A DNA stretch of 64,000 bases from Salvelinus alpinus (Eukaryota; Chordata; Actinopteri; Salmoniformes; Salmonidae): assembly GCF_045679555.1 (NCBI RefSeq), contig NC_092091.1, positions 93,452,827 to 93,516,826 on the forward strand, written 5' to 3'. Under the pieces are notes generated by a model that did not search any database, had not been told where the DNA came from, and saw nothing but the letters and a program-made list of their open reading frames with translations. Shown piece by piece: positions 47,370 to 60,600 of this stretch. Each line of letters starts with the position of its first letter. Within the stretch, counting starts at the first letter, position 1. Both the position numbers and the translations under genes were made by a program.

Positions 47370-48410
47370 ACAGAAGCCTTGTTTTAATATAATTCTCTAA
47401 CCTTTGGGACAACAGGCCTTGTTTTAATATAATTATCTTTAACCTTGGGGTCAACAAGCCTTGTTTTAATATAATTCTCTAACCTTGGGGTCAACAAGCC
47501 TTGTTTTAATATAGTTATCTTTAACCTTGGGGACAACAAGCCTTGTTTTAATATAATTCTCTATCCTTGGGGTCAACAAGCCTTGTTTTAATATAATTCT
47601 CCTTAACCTTGGGGACAACAAGCCTTGTTTTAATATAGTTCTCTATCCTTGGGGTCAACAAGCCTTGTTTTAATATAATTCTCTCTAACCTTGGGGACAA
47701 CAAGCCTTGTTTTAATATAATTCTCTAACCTTGGGGACAACAAGCCTTGTTTTAATATAATTCTCTCTAACCTTGGGGACAACAAGCCTTGTTTTAATAT
47801 AATTCTCTCTAACCTTGGGGACAACAAGCCTTGTTTTAATATAATTCTCTCTAACCTTGGGGACAACAAGCCTTGTTTTAATATCATTCTCTGACCTTGG
47901 GGACAACAAGCCTTGTTTTAATATCATTCTCTGACCTTGGGGACAACAAGCCTTGTTTTAATATCATTCTCTGACCTTGGGGACAACAAGCCTTGTTTTA
48001 ATATCATTCTCTGACCTTGGGGACAACAAGCCTTGTTTTAATATCATTCTCTGACCTTGGGGTCAACAAGCCTTGTTTTAATATAATTCTCTCTAACCTT
48101 GGGGACAACAACAGGCCTTGTTTTAATATAATTCTCTCTAACTTTGGGGACAACAAGCCTTGTTTTAATATAATTCTCTCTAACCTTGGGGTCAACAAGC
48201 CTTGTTTTAATATAATTCTCTCTAACCTTGGGGTCAACAAGTCTTGTTTTAATATAATTCTCTTTAACCCTGGGGACAACAAGCCTTGTTTTAATATAAT
48301 TCTCTCTAACCTTGGGGACAACAAGCCTTGTTTTAATATAATTCTCTTTATCCTTGGGGACAACAAGCCTTGTTTTAATATAATTCTCTCTAACCTTGGG
48401 GACAGATATC
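47370..48410. repeat. about 37-42-bp array
   Basis: About 26 units of 'caacaagccttgttttaata' + 'taattctctctaaccttggg' + 'ga' with 37-42-bp length variants. A run of units near 47880-48060 shares 'atcattctctgacc'. Confidence 0.94.
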
Positions 48411-48549
48411 TATATTAGTGGGCTGGAATATGACAACAGAAGATTACCGATTGGTCATGTTGATATTGAACACTCTGTTTTTATTGGTCAGGTTTTATGT
48501 CTTTTAACCGTTTGGGCATCCTGGTTTTAGATGGTCACATGTCAGTTGG

Positions 48550-51500
48550 CCTTAACACTTCCTGTTTCACTGCCTCGAACCCTCCCCCTACTGTCTCTCT
48601 CTTCCTGTTTCACTGCCTCGAACCCTCCCTCTACTGTCTCTTCTTCCTGTTTCACTGCCTCGAACCCTCCCTCTACTGTCTCTTCTTCCTGTTTCACTGC
48701 CTCGGACCCTCCCTCTACTGTCTCTCTCTCTCTTCCTGTTTCACTGCCTCGAACCCTCCCTCTACTGTCTCTCTCTCTCTTCCTGTTTCACTGCCTCGAA
48801 CCCTCCCTCTACTGTCTCTCTCTTCCTGTTTCACTGCCTCGGACCCTCCCTCTACTGTCTCTCTCTCTCTTCCTGTTTCACTGCCTCGAACCCTCCCACT
48901 TCCTGTTTCACTGCCTCGAACCCTCCCTCTACTGTCTCTCTCTCTCTTCCTGTTTCACTGCCTCAAACCCTCCCTCTACTGTCTCTCTCTCTCTTCCTGT
49001 TTCACTGCCTCGAACCCTCCCACTTCCTGTTTCACTGCCTCGAACCCTCCCTCTACTGTCTCTCTCTCTCTTCCTGTTTCACTGCCTCGAACCCTCCCTC
49101 TACTGTCTCTCTCTCTCTTCCTGTTTCACTGCCTCGAACCCTCCCTCTACTCTCTCTCTCTTCCTGTTTCACTGCCTCAAACCCTCCCTCTACTGGCTCT
49201 CTCTCTTCCTGTTTCACTGCCTCGAACCCTCCCTCTACTCTCTCTCTCTTCTTGTTTCACTGCCTAGACCCCTCCCTCTACTGTCTCTCTCTCTCTTCCT
49301 GTTTCACTGCCTCGAACCCTCCCTCTACTGTCTCTCTCTCTCTTCCTGTTTCACTGCCTCGAACCCTCCCTCTACTGTCTCTCTCTCTCTCTTCCTGTTT
49401 CACTGCCTCGAACCCTCCCTCTCTCTCTCTCTCTTCCTGTTTCACTGCCTCGAACCCTCCCTCTACTGTCTCTCTCTCTCTCTCTTCTTCCTGTTTCACT
49501 GCCTCGAACCCTCCCTCTACTGTCTCTCTCTTCCTGTTTCACTGCCTCGAACCCTCCCTCTACTCTCTCTCTCTTCCTGTTTCACTGCCTCGAACCCTCC
49601 CTCTACTGTCTCTCTCTCTCTTCCTGTTTCACTGCCTCGAACCCTCCCTCTACTCTCTCTCTCTTCCTGTTTCACTGCCTCGAACCCTCCCTCTACTGTC
49701 TCTGTCTCTCTCTCTTCTTCCTGTTTCACTGCCTCGAACCCTCCCTCTACTGTCTCTATCTCCTCTTCCTGTTTCACTGCCTCGAACCCTCCCTCTACTG
49801 TCTCTCTCTCTCTTCCTGTTTCACTGCCTCAAACCCTCCCTCTACTGTCTCTCTCTCTCTTCCTGTTTCACTGCCTCGAACCCTCCCACTTCCTGTTTCA
49901 CTGCCTCGAACCCTCCCTCTACTGTCTCTCTCTCTCTTCCTGTTTCACTGCCTCGAACCCTCCCTCTACTGTCTCTCTCTCTCTTCCTGTTTCACTGCCT
50001 CGAACCCTCCCTCTACTCTCTCTCTCTTCCTGTTTCACTGCCTCAAACCCTCCCTCTACTGGCTCTCTCTCTTCCTGTTTCACTGCCTCGAACCCTCCCT
50101 CTACTCTCTCTCTCTTCTTGTTTCACTGCCTAGACCCCTCCCTCTACTGTCTCTCTCTCTCTTCCTGTTTCACTGCCTCGAACCCTCCCTCTACTGTCTC
50201 TCTCTCTCTTCCTGTTTCACTGCCTCGAACCCTCCCTCTACTGTCTCTCTCTCTCTCTTCCTGTTTCACTGCCTCGAACCCTCCCTCTACTCTCTCTCTC
50301 TTCTTCCTGTTTCACTGCCTCGAACCCTCCCTCTCTCTCTCTCTCTTCCTGTTTCACTGCCTCGAACCCTCCCTCTACTGTCTCTCTCTCTTCTTCCTGT
50401 TTCACTGCCTCGAACCCTCCCTCTACTGTCTCTCTCTCTCTCTCTTCTTCCTGTTTCACTGCCTCGAACCCTCCCTCTACTGTCTCTCTCTTCCTGTTTC
50501 ACTGCCTCGAACCCTCCCTCTACTCTCTCTCTCTTCCTGTTTCACTGCCTCGAACCCTCCCTCTACTGTCTCTCTCTCTCTTCCTGTTTCACTGCCTCGA
50601 ACCCTCCCTCTACTCTCTCTCTCTTCCTGTTTCACTGCCTCGAACCCTCCCTCTACTGTCTCTGTCTCTCTCTCTTCTTCCTGTTTCACTGCCTCGAACC
50701 CTCCCTCTACTGTCTCTATCTCCTCTTCCTGTTTCACTGCCTCGAACCCTCCCTCTACTGTCTCTCTCTCTCCTTCCTGTTTCACTGCCTCGGTCCCTCT
50801 CTCTTCCTCTCTTCCTGTTTCACTGCTTCGTACCCTCCCTCTACTGTCTCTCTCTCTCTTCCTGTTTCACTGCCTCGAACCCTCCCTCTACTGTCTCTCT
50901 CTCTCTTCCTGTTTCACTGCCTCGAACCCTCCCTCTACTCTCTCTCTCTTCCTGTTTCACTGCCTCGAACCCTCCCTCTACTCTCTCTCTCTTCCTGTTT
51001 CACTGCCTCGAACCCTCCCTCTACTGTCTCTCTCTTCTTCCTGTTTCACTGCCTCGAACCCTCCCTCTCTCTCTCTCTCTTCCTGTTTCACTGCCTCGAA
51101 CCCTCCCTCTACTGTCTCTCTCTCTTCCTGTTTCACTGCCTCGAACCCTCCCTCTACTGTCTCTCTCTCTTCCTGTTTCACTGCCTCGAACCCTCCCTCT
51201 ACTGTCTCTCTCTCTTCTTCCTGTTTCACTGCCTCGAACCCTCCCTCTACTCTCTCTCTCTTCCTGTTTCACTGCCTCGAACCCTCCCTCTACTGTCTCT
51301 CTCTCTCTTCCTGTTTCACTGCCTCGAACCCTCCCTCTACTCTCTCTCTCTTCCTGTTTCACTGCCTCGAACCCTCCCTCTACTCTCTCTCTCTTCCTGT
51401 TTCACTGCCTCGAACCCTCCCTCTACTGTCTCTCTCTCTCTTCCTGTTTCACTGCCTCGAACCCTCCCTCTACTCTCTCTCTCTTCCTGTTTCACTGCCT

Positions 51501-51731
51501 CGAACCCTCCCTCTACTCTCTCTCTCTTCCTGTTTCACTGCCTCGGTCCCTCTCTCTTCCTCTCTTCCTGTTTCACTGCTTCGTACCCTCCCTCTACTGT
51601 CTCTCTCTCTCTCTCTCTCTCTCCCTGTTTCACTGCTTCGAACCCTCCCTCTACTGTCTCTCTCTCTTCCTGTTTCACTGCCTCGAACCCTCCCTCTACT
51701 GTCTCTCTCTCTTCCTGTTTCACTGCCTCAA

Positions 51732-51775
<44 letters not shown>

Positions 51776-51835
51776 TGTTTCACTGCCTCGAACCCTCCCT
51801 CTACTGTCTCTCTCTCTCTTCCTGTTCCCCGGGCT
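48550..51835. repeat. about 46-bp array with 866-bp block duplication
   Basis: About 75 units of 'cttcctgtttcactgcctcg' + 'aaccctccctctactgtctc' + TC run. The rare variant 'cttgtttcactgcctagacc' occurs at 49251 and again 866 bp later at 50117. 'cactgcctcggtccctctct' occurs twice, about 750 bp apart (about 50780 and 51540). The open frame of over 1100 codons is an artefact. 48411-48549 is unique. Confidence 0.95.
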
Positions 51836-52029
51836 GTGTTCCAAGATGGCACCCTAATTCCCTATTTAGTGTTGGAAAAGGTCACTCGTGCGCTAGTGTA
51901 CTAAATATTTAGTGGTCAAAAGGGCTCTGGGTCAAAAGGTAGTGCACTGTAAGGGAATAGGGTGCTGTTGAGGACACTTCCCTTCGTCTGAAGGTCTCGT
52001 GCTTCCTCAGATATGTGCCTTCCAGCTGT
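51836..52029. other. diverged single-copy relatives of the 37-bp satellite
   Basis: 'agatggcaccctaattccctatt' (split as agatggcaccc / taattccctatt) and 'gtagtgcactgtaagggaat' resemble diverged copies of the 37-bp unit at the head of the next array. No gene is seen. Confidence 0.5.
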
Positions 52030-52715
52030 GGTCACTAGTAGTTCACTATATAGGGAATAGGGCTCTGGTCACTAGTAGTTCACTATATAGGGAATAGGGC
52101 TCTGGTCACTAGTAGTTCACTATATAGGGAATAGGGTTCTGGTCACTAGTAGTTCACTATATAGGGAATAGGGCTCTGGTCACTAGTAGTTCACTATATA
52201 GGGAATAGGGCTCTGGTCACTAGTAGTGCACTATATAGGGAATAGGGCTCTGGTCACTAGTAGTTCACTATATAGGGAATAGGGCTCTGGTCGCTATTAG
52301 TGCACTATATAGGGAATAGGGCTCTGGTCACTAGTAGTTCACTATATAGGGAATAGGGCTCTGGTCACTAGTAGTGCACTATATAGGGAATAGGGCTCTG
52401 GTCACTAGTAGTTCACTATATAGGGAATAGGGCTCTGGTCACTAGTAGTTCACTATATAGGGAATAGGGCCCTGGTCACTAGTAGTTCACTATATAGGGA
52501 ATAGGGCTCTGGTCACTAGTAGTGCACTATATAGGGAATAGGGCTCTGGTCTAAAATAGTTCACTATATAGGGAATAGGGCTCTGGTCACTAGTAGTTCA
52601 CTATATAGGGAATAGGGTCCTGGTCACTAGTAGTTCACTATATAGGGAATAGGGCTCTGGTCACTAGTAGTTCACTATATAGGGAATAGGGCTCTGGTCT
52701 ATAGTAGTTCACTAG
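52030..52715. repeat. third array of the 37-bp dispersed satellite
   Basis: About 18 copies of 'actatatagggaatagggct' + 'ctggtcactagtagttc', the unit also found at 17.1 kb and 31.5-34.1 kb, all in one orientation here. Confidence 0.96.
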
Positions 52716-53041
52716 ATGATGACGTTTCTGACATAGCCATTGGCTGCGTCTCCGATGATGCCGTTTGTCCCTTGTAGTGTACTATAAAAGAATGTACTGC
52801 AAACTAGTGTACTACAGAGGGTGTACGGTTTTGAGACCGACAACAATAATATCATTGGAGTTCAGGTGTTTAATTAATGCTGGTGTTTTCGCCTCGTGTC
52901 AAAAGATCCCGTTTTCAGGTTTCGCCTCTTTGTGATTATCATTTTAAATAAGTATATAAGTATATCCATTTTATTTTGTATTTTACACAGTTTATACTGT
53001 ATTGTGTTCTATCATATATTTATGTCTTTGTAAAAAAATTA

Positions 53042-53047
53042 AATAAA
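53042..53047 (+). terminator. candidate distal polyadenylation signal (AATAAA cluster)
   Basis: Overlapping AATAAA signals at 53042-53064 in an AT-rich unique stretch (52716-53070) that looks like a 3'UTR end. If used by ptpn9, the 3'UTR would be about 6.9 kb and mostly tandem repeat. Confidence 0.3.
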
Positions 53048-53224
53048 AAATAAATAAAAAATACGGACAAACTTAGACAGTATTGAAATCGATGAATGTT
53101 GGTACGAATGATGCTTGTAAACAAAATAAATATTTAACAAACTGATCTTTGTGTTCATCTGGTAAACTAGAAGACGAAGAAACCTGGTTAATTAAAGATG
53201 AAATAAAAACAATTTCCTCATTAT

Positions 53225-53415
53225 TATTTTTTGTGATTTTTTTCATGTTATCCAATTGGTAGTTACAGTCTTGTCTCATCGCTGTAACTCCCGTACGGAC
53301 TCGGGAGAAGTGAAGGTCGAGAGCCGTGCATCCCCCTGAAACACGACCCAACCAAGCCGCACTGCTTCTTGACACAATGCCCACTTAACCCGGACGCCAG
53401 CAGTACCAATGTGTC
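53225..53415 (-). repeat. fragment of a dispersed fish repeat
   Basis: On the minus strand, 'gaagcagtgcggcttggttg' and 'cccgagtccgtacgggagtt' are recognised as parts of a repeat scattered through salmonid genomes. The 103-codon frame across it (53073-53384) is therefore not called as a gene. Confidence 0.5.
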
Positions 53416-53419
53416 AGAG

Positions 53420-55505
53420 GAAGCCCTAGGAGTCTTCTCAGATAACACCATCACCACATATCACCCTAGGAGTCTTCTCAGATAACACCATCACCACATA
53501 TCACCCTAGGAGTCTTCTCAGATAACACCATCACCACATATCACCCTAGGAGTCTTCTCAGATAACACCATCACCCTAGGAGTCTTCGCAGATAACACCA
53601 TCACCACATCACCCTAGGAGTCTTCTCAGATAACACCATCACCCTAGGAGTCTAGGAGTCTTCTCAGATAATACCATCACCACATATCACCCTAGGAGTC
53701 TTCTCAGATAACACCATCACCCTAGGAGTCTAGGAGTCTTCTCAGATAATACCATCACCCTAGGAGTCTCCTCAGATAACACCACCACATATCACCCTAG
53801 GAGTCTTCTCAGATAACACCATCACCACATATCACCCTAGGAGTCTTCTCAGATAACACCATCACCCTAGGAGTCTTCTCAGATAACACCATCACCCTAG
53901 GAGTCTTCTCAGACAACACCATCACCCTAGGAGTCTCCTCATATAACACCATCACCCTAGGAGTCTTCTCATATAATACTATAATACCATCACCCGAGGA
54001 GTCTTCTCATATAACACCATCACCCTAGGAGTCTTCTCAGATAACACAATCACCCTAGGAGTCTTCTCAGATAACACCATCACCCTAGGAGTCTCCTCAT
54101 ATAACACCCTCACCCTAGGAGTCTTCTCAGATAACACCATCACCCTAGGAGTCTCCTCATATAACACCATCACCCTAGGAGTCTTCTCATATAACACCAT
54201 CACCCTTGGAGACTTCTCATATAACACCATCACCCTAGGAGTCTTCTCAGACAACACCATCACCCTAGGAGTCTTCTCAGATAACACCATCACCCTAGGA
54301 GTCTTCTCATATAACACCATCACCCTAGGAGTCTTCTCAGATAACACCATCACCCTAGGAGTCTTCTCATATAACACCATCACTCTAGGAGTCTTCTCAT
54401 ATAACACCATCACCCTTGGAGTCTTCTCATATAACACCATCACCCTAGGAGTCTTGTCAGACAACACCATCAACCTAGGAGTCTTCTCATATAACACCAT
54501 CACTCTAGGAGTCTTCTCAGATAACACCATCACCCTAGGAGTCTTCTCATATAACACCATCACTCTAGGAGTCTTCTCAGATAACACCATCACCCTAGGA
54601 GTCTTCTCAGACAACACCATCACCCTAGGAGTCTTCTCAGACAACACCATCACCCTAGGAGTCTTCTCAGAGAACACCATCACCCTAGGAGTCTTCTCAG
54701 ATAACACCATCACCCTAGGAGTCTTCTCAGACAACACCATCACCCTAGGAGTCTTCTCAGACAACACCATCACCCTAGGAGTCTTCTCATATAACACCAT
54801 CACCCTAGGAGTCTTCTCAGACAACACCATCACCCTAGGAGTCTTCTCAGACAACACCATCACCCTAGGAGTCTTCTCAGACAACACCATCACCCTAGGA
54901 GTCTTCTCAGACAACACCATCACCCTAGGAGTCTTCTCAGACAACACCATCACCCTAGGAGTCTTCTCAGATAACGCCATCACCCTAGGAGTCTTCTCAT
55001 ATAACACCATCACCCTAGGAGTCTTCTCATATAACACCATCACCCTAGGAGTCTTCTCAGACAACACCATCACCCTAGGAGTCTTCTCAGATAACACCAT
55101 CACCCTAGGAGTCTTCTCATATAACACCATCACCCTAGGAGTCTTCTCAGATAACACCATCACCCTAGGAGTCTTCTCAGATAACACCATCACCCTAGGA
55201 GTCTTCTCAGATAACACCATCACCCTAGGAGTCTTCTCAGACAACACCATCACCCTAGGAGTCTTCTCAGATAACACCATCACCCTAGGAGTCTTCTCAG
55301 ACAACACCATCACCCTAGGAGTCTTCTCATATAACACCATCACCCTAGGAGTCTTCTCAGATAACACCATCACCCTAGGAGTCTTCTCAGACAACACCAT
55401 CACCCTAGGAGTCTTCTCAGACAACACCATCACCCTAGGAGTCTTCTCAGACAACACCATCACCCTAGGAGTCTTCTCAGATAACACCATCACCCTAGGA
55501 GTCAG
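53420..55505. repeat. 30-bp array
   Basis: About 68 units of 'accctaggagtcttctcaga' + 'taacaccatc'. The left 600 bp is irregular, with 'accacatatc' insertions, and the right part is very regular. The 30-bp period keeps artefact frames open on both strands. Each unit contains the palindrome CCTAGG. Confidence 0.96.
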
Positions 55506-55974
55506 ATAACACCAAACTCTTAATGTTTTGCTCCAGTTATATTCCCTTATTGATGTTTTATTTCAACTTTCTCAATTGATAGCAGAGATAATAGATATCT
55601 TCTCTCAGGAGGTCTGACTTGGTCATCAAGTTAAAGCGTTCACCATTCTGACATTCTGCCCCCCCCACCCCGCGGGTCAACCCTGTGGACATGTTTGCAT
55701 TCCTCCGTCGGCGTTGGAAACAGAGCTCTCTGCTGTCTAAATAATCAAAGTCCCAGATTGTTTTTAACGTCTTTATTTTTAGAATAAATATTGTGGTTGG
55801 GTTGTTTCATATAAACCTAGTGCATCACAAGACATAAACAACAACAGATGAGGAAGTGAAGCTGGAAAACAGGAACCAATAGTGAGCATGTGGACGTGTG
55901 AACAAGTTGGAGGAAATCAAGGGCTTGGTCTCTGGAGTGTTTTGATAATGGAGTCCAGTGTTCAGGTGGAGGTG
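55506..55974. other. unique sequence, possible 3' end of the minus-strand PLAC gene
   Basis: No ORF recognised. It contains TTTATT at 55772-55777, i.e. AATAAA on the minus strand, suited to end a transcript running leftward from the PLAC exon. Confidence 0.4.
55772..55777 (-). terminator. candidate polyadenylation signal of the PLAC gene
   Basis: AATAAA on the minus strand, first canonical signal found downstream of the PLAC stop codon. It would give a 3'UTR of about 1.6 kb, mostly the 48-bp array. Confidence 0.35.
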
Positions 55975-57250
55975 AGGCCAGGTGAGTGTTGGTGTTGATA
56001 CAGATGTGTTCAGGTGGTGAGGCCAGGTGAGTGTTGGTGTTGATACAGGTGTGTTCAGGTGGAGGTGAGGCCAGGTGAGTGTTGGTGTTGATACAGGTGT
56101 GTTCAGGTGGAGGTGAGTGTTGGTGTTGATACAGGTGTGTTCAGGTGGTGAGGCCAGGTGAGTGTTGGTGTTGATACAGGTGTGTTCAGGTGGAGGTGAG
56201 GCCAGGCCATGTGAGTGTTGGTGTTGATACAGGTGAGTTCAGGTGGAGGTGAGGCCAGGCCATGTGAGTTTTGGTGTTGATACAGGTGTGTTCAGGTGGA
56301 GATGAGGCCAGGCCAGGGGAGTGTTGGTGTTGATACAGGTGTGTTCAGGTGGAGGTGAGGCCAGGTGAGTGTTGGTGTTGATACAGGTGTGTTCAGGTGG
56401 AGATGAGGCCAGGTGAGTGTTGGTGTTGATACAGGTGTGTTCAGGTGGAGGTGAGGCCAGGCCAGGTGAGTGTTGGTGTTGATACAGGTGTGTTCAGGTG
56501 GAGGTGAGGTCAGGTGAGTGTTGGTGTTGATACAGGTGTGTTCAGGTGGAGGTGAGGCCAGGCCAGGTGAGTGTTGGTGTTGATACAGGTGTGTTCAGGT
56601 GGAGGAGAGGTCAGGTGAGTGTTGGTGTTGATACAGGTGTGTTCAGGTGGAGGTGAGGCCAGGTGAGTGTTGGTGTTGATACAGGTGTGTTCAGGTGGAG
56701 GTGAGGCCAGGTGAGTGTTGGTGTTGATACAGGTGTGTTCAGGTGGAGGTGAGGCCAGGTCAGTGTTGGTGTTGATACAGGTGAGTTCAGGTGGAGGTGA
56801 GGCCAGGTGAGTGTTGGTGTTGATACAGGTGTGTTCAGGTGGAGGTGAGGCCAGGTGAGTGTTGGTGTTGATACAGGTGTGTTCAGGTGGAGGTGAGGCC
56901 AGGTGAGTGTTGGTGTTGATACAGGTGTGTTCAGGTGGAGGTGAGGCCAGGCCAGGGGAGTGTTGGTGTTGATACAGGTGTGTTCAGGTGGAGGTGAGGC
57001 CAGGTGAGTGTTGGTGTTGATACAGGTGAGTTCAGGTGGAGGTGAGGCCAGGTCAGTGTTGGTGTTGATACAGGTGTGTTCAGGTGGAGGTGAGGCCAGG
57101 TGAGTGTTGGTGTTGATACAGGTGTGTTCAGGTGGAGGTGAGGCCAGGCCAGGGGAGTGTTGGTGTTGATACAGGTGTGTTCAGGTGGAGGTGAGGCCAG
57201 GTGAGTGTTGGTGTTGATACAGGTGTGTTCAGGTGGAGGGGAGGCCAGGT
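55965..57250. repeat. about 48-bp array in the presumed 3'UTR of the PLAC gene
   Basis: About 26 units of 'ggtgagtgttggtgttgata' + 'caggtgtgttcaggtggagg' + 'tgaggcca', with gain or loss of GGCCA and gaggcc segments. Confidence 0.94.
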
Positions 57251-57392
57251 GACTGACCAGGTGGATGGAATAGGTCAAAGTCTGTTCAGGTGTGTTTCTT
57301 CAGGTGTGGTTCCTTCAGGTGTGGTTCCTTCAGGTGTGTTTTCCAGGAGCCAGGTAATCTCAGTTACGGAGACCAACTTCTATCTGGGGAAG

Positions 57393-57419
57393 TCATTGCC
57401 TGCGGAGGTTGTTCTTGAG

Positions 57420-57458
<39 letters not shown>

Positions 57459-57581
57459 GCGGAGGTGGTTCTTGAGGTGTGTGATGACGGAGCAGGATGA
57501 GCAGCAGGCAGTTCTGTAGTAGGAGTACACACACAGCCTGGCCTGGACCACGACCACGCAGTTATAGTACTGGTCACTACA
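57393..57581 (-). CDS. terminal exon of a secreted PLAC-domain protein (ADAMTS/ADAMTSL type), 5' end in gap
   Basis: Read leftward from 57581, the exon encodes CSDQYYNCVVVVQARLCVYS then YYRTACCSSC, the six-cysteine PLAC pattern (C-x-D...C...C...CC-x-x-C), followed by SVITHLKNHLRN, a Thr-His stretch from a (CA)n repeat, LLKNNLRRQ and stop TGA at 57395-57393. PLAC modules end secreted matrix proteins: ADAMTS proteases, ADAMTSL/THSD4, papilin and PCSK5/6. Function and gene name cannot be fixed from one exon; THSD4/ADAMTSL is my best guess. The exon 5' part is lost in the N gap, and the gene should continue right of the window, converging on ptpn9. The sequence CTCAAGAAC(C/A)ACCTCCGCA lies on both sides of the (CA)n, so the tail has been partly duplicated. 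Confidence 0.6.
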
Positions 57582-57681
57582 NNNNNNNNNNNNNNNNNNN
57601 NNNNNNNNNNNNNNNNNNNNNNNNNNNNNNNNNNNNNNNNNNNNNNNNNNNNNNNNNNNNNNNNNNNNNNNNNNNNNNNNN
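57582..57681. other. assembly gap (100 N)
   Basis: Exactly 100 N, the usual placeholder for a gap of unknown size. It lies between the PLAC exon and the 45/48-bp array, whose unit begins immediately on both sides, so the real array is longer than shown. Confidence 0.99.
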
Positions 57682-60600
57682 TAGAGGAGACATTACACAG
57701 TTATAGTACTGGTTACTACATGATGAGACTAGAGACATTACACAGTTATAGTACTGGTTACTACATGATGAGACTAGAGACATTACACAGTTATAGTACT
57801 GGTTACTACATGATGAGACTAGAGACATTACACAGTTATAGTACTGGTCACTACATGATGAGACTAGAGGAGACATTACATAGTTATAGTACTGGTTACT
57901 ACATGATGAGACTAGAGGAGACATTACACAGTTATAGTACTGGTTACTACATGATGAGACTAGAGACATTACACAGTTATAGTACTGGTTACTACATGAT
58001 GAGACTAGAGACATTACACAGTTATAGTACTGGTTACTACATGATGAGACTAGAGACATTACACAGTTATAGTACTGGTTACTACATGATGAGACTAGAG
58101 GAGACATTACACAGTTATAGTACTGGTTACTACATGATGAGACTAGAGACATTACACAGTTATAGTACTGGTTACTACATGATGAGACTAGAGACATTAC
58201 ACAGTTATAGTACTGGTTACTACATGATGAGACTAGAGACATTACACAGTTATAGTACTGGTTACTACATGATGAGACTAGAGATATTACACAGTTATAG
58301 TACTGGTTACTACATGATGAGACTAGAGACATTACACAGTTATAGTACTGGTTACTACATGATGAGACTAGAGACATTACACAGTTATAGTACTGGTTAC
58401 TACATGATGAGACTAGAGAGATTACACAGTTATAGTACTGGTTACTACATGATGAGACTAGAGGAGACATTACACAGTTATAGTACTGGTTACTACATGA
58501 TGAGACTAGAGACATTACACAGTTATAGTACTGGTTACTACATGATGAGACTAGAGACATTACACAGTTATAGTACTGGTTACTACATGATGAGACTAGA
58601 GACATTACACAGTTATAGTACTGGTTACTAGATGATGAGACTAGAGACATTACACAGTTATAGTACTGGTTACTACATGATGAGACTAGAGACATTACAC
58701 AGTTATAGTACTGGTTACTACATGATGAGACTAGAGACATTACACAGTTATAGTACTGGTTACTACATGATGTGACTAGAGACATTACACAGTTATAGTA
58801 CTGGTTACTACATGATGAGACTAGAGACATTACACAGTTATAGTACTGGTTACTACATGATGAGACTAGAGACATTACACAGTTATAGTACTGGTTACTA
58901 CATGATGAGACTAGAGACATTACACAGTTATAGTACTGGTTACTACATGATGAGACTAGAGGAGACATTACACAGTTATAGTACTGGTTACTACATGATG
59001 AGACTAGAGACATTACACAGTTATAGTACTGGTTACTACATGATGAGACTAGAGACATTACACAGTTATAGTACTGGTTACTACATGATGAGACTAGAGG
59101 AGACATTACACAGTTATAGTACTGGTTACTACATGATGAGACTAGAGACATTACACAGTTATAGTACTGGTTACTACATGATGAGACTAGAGACATTACA
59201 CAGTTATAGTACTGGTTACTACATGATGAGACTAGAGACATTACACAGTTATAGTACTGGTTACTACATGATGAGACTAGAGGAGACATTACACGGTTAT
59301 AGTACTGGTTACTACATGATGAGACTAGAGACATTACACAGTTATAGTACTGGTTACTACATGATGAGACTAGAGACATTACACAGTTATAGTACTGGTT
59401 ACTACATGATGAGACTAGAGGAGACATTACACAGTTATAGTACTGGTTACTACATGATGAGACTAGAGACATTACACAGTTATAGTACTGGTTACTACAT
59501 GATGAGACTAGAGGAGACATTACACAGTTATAGTACTGGTTACTACATGATGAGACTAGAGACATTACACAGTTATAGTACTGGTTACTACATGATGAGA
59601 CTAGAGACATTACACAGTTATAGTACTGGTTACTACATGATGAGACTAGAGACATTACACAGTTATAGTACCCCTTTACTACATGATGAGACTAGAGGAG
59701 ACATTACATAGTTATAGTACTGGTTACTACATGATGAGACTAGAGACATTACACAGTTATAGTACTGGTTACTACATGATGAGACTAGAGACATTACACA
59801 GTTATAGTACTGGTTACTACATGATGAGACTAGAGACATTACACAGTTATAGTACTGGTTACTACATGATGAGACTAGAGACATTACACAGTTATATTAC
59901 TGGTTACTACATGATGAGACTAGAGGAGACATTACACAGTTATAGTACTGGTTACTACATGATGAGACTAGAGACATTACACAGTTATAGTACTGGTTAC
60001 TACATGATGAGACTAGAGACATTACACAGTTATAGTACTGGTTACTACATGATGAGACTAGAGGAGACATTACACAGTTATAGTACTGGTTACTACATGA
60101 TGAGACTAGAGGAGACATTACACAGTTATAGTACTGGTTACTACATGATGAGACTAGAGACATTACACAGTTATAGTACTGGTTACTACATGATGAGACT
60201 AGAGACATTACACAGTTATAGTACTGGTTACTACATGATGAGACTAGAGACATTACACAGTTATAGTACTGGTTACTACATGATGAGACTAGAGGAGACA
60301 TTACACAGTTATAGTACTGGTTACTACATGATGAGACTAGAGACATTACACAGTTATAGTACTGGTTACTACATGATGAGACTAGAGACATTACACAGTT
60401 ATAGTACTGGTTACTACATGATGAGACTAGAGACATTACACAGTTATAGTACTGGTTACTACATGATGAGACTAGAGACATTACACAGTTATAGTACTGG
60501 TTACTACATGATGAGACTAGAGGAGACATTACACAGTTATAGTACTGGTTACTACATGATGAGACTAGAGACATTACACAGTTATAGTACTGGTTACTAC

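Noticed and set aside
48531..51857. 1108-codon plus-strand frame (FLFHCLEPSLYCLSL repeats)
   Set aside because: Artefact of the pyrimidine-rich 46-bp array.
53073..53384. 103-codon minus-strand frame in otherwise unique sequence
   Set aside because: Half of it lies in a dispersed fish repeat, there is no recognisable domain, and the flanks are AT-rich noncoding DNA.
53979..55509. Open frames RVMVLSEKTP and TITLGVFSDN on opposite strands
   Set aside because: Both are readings of the same 30-bp repeat; frames open on both strands argue against coding.
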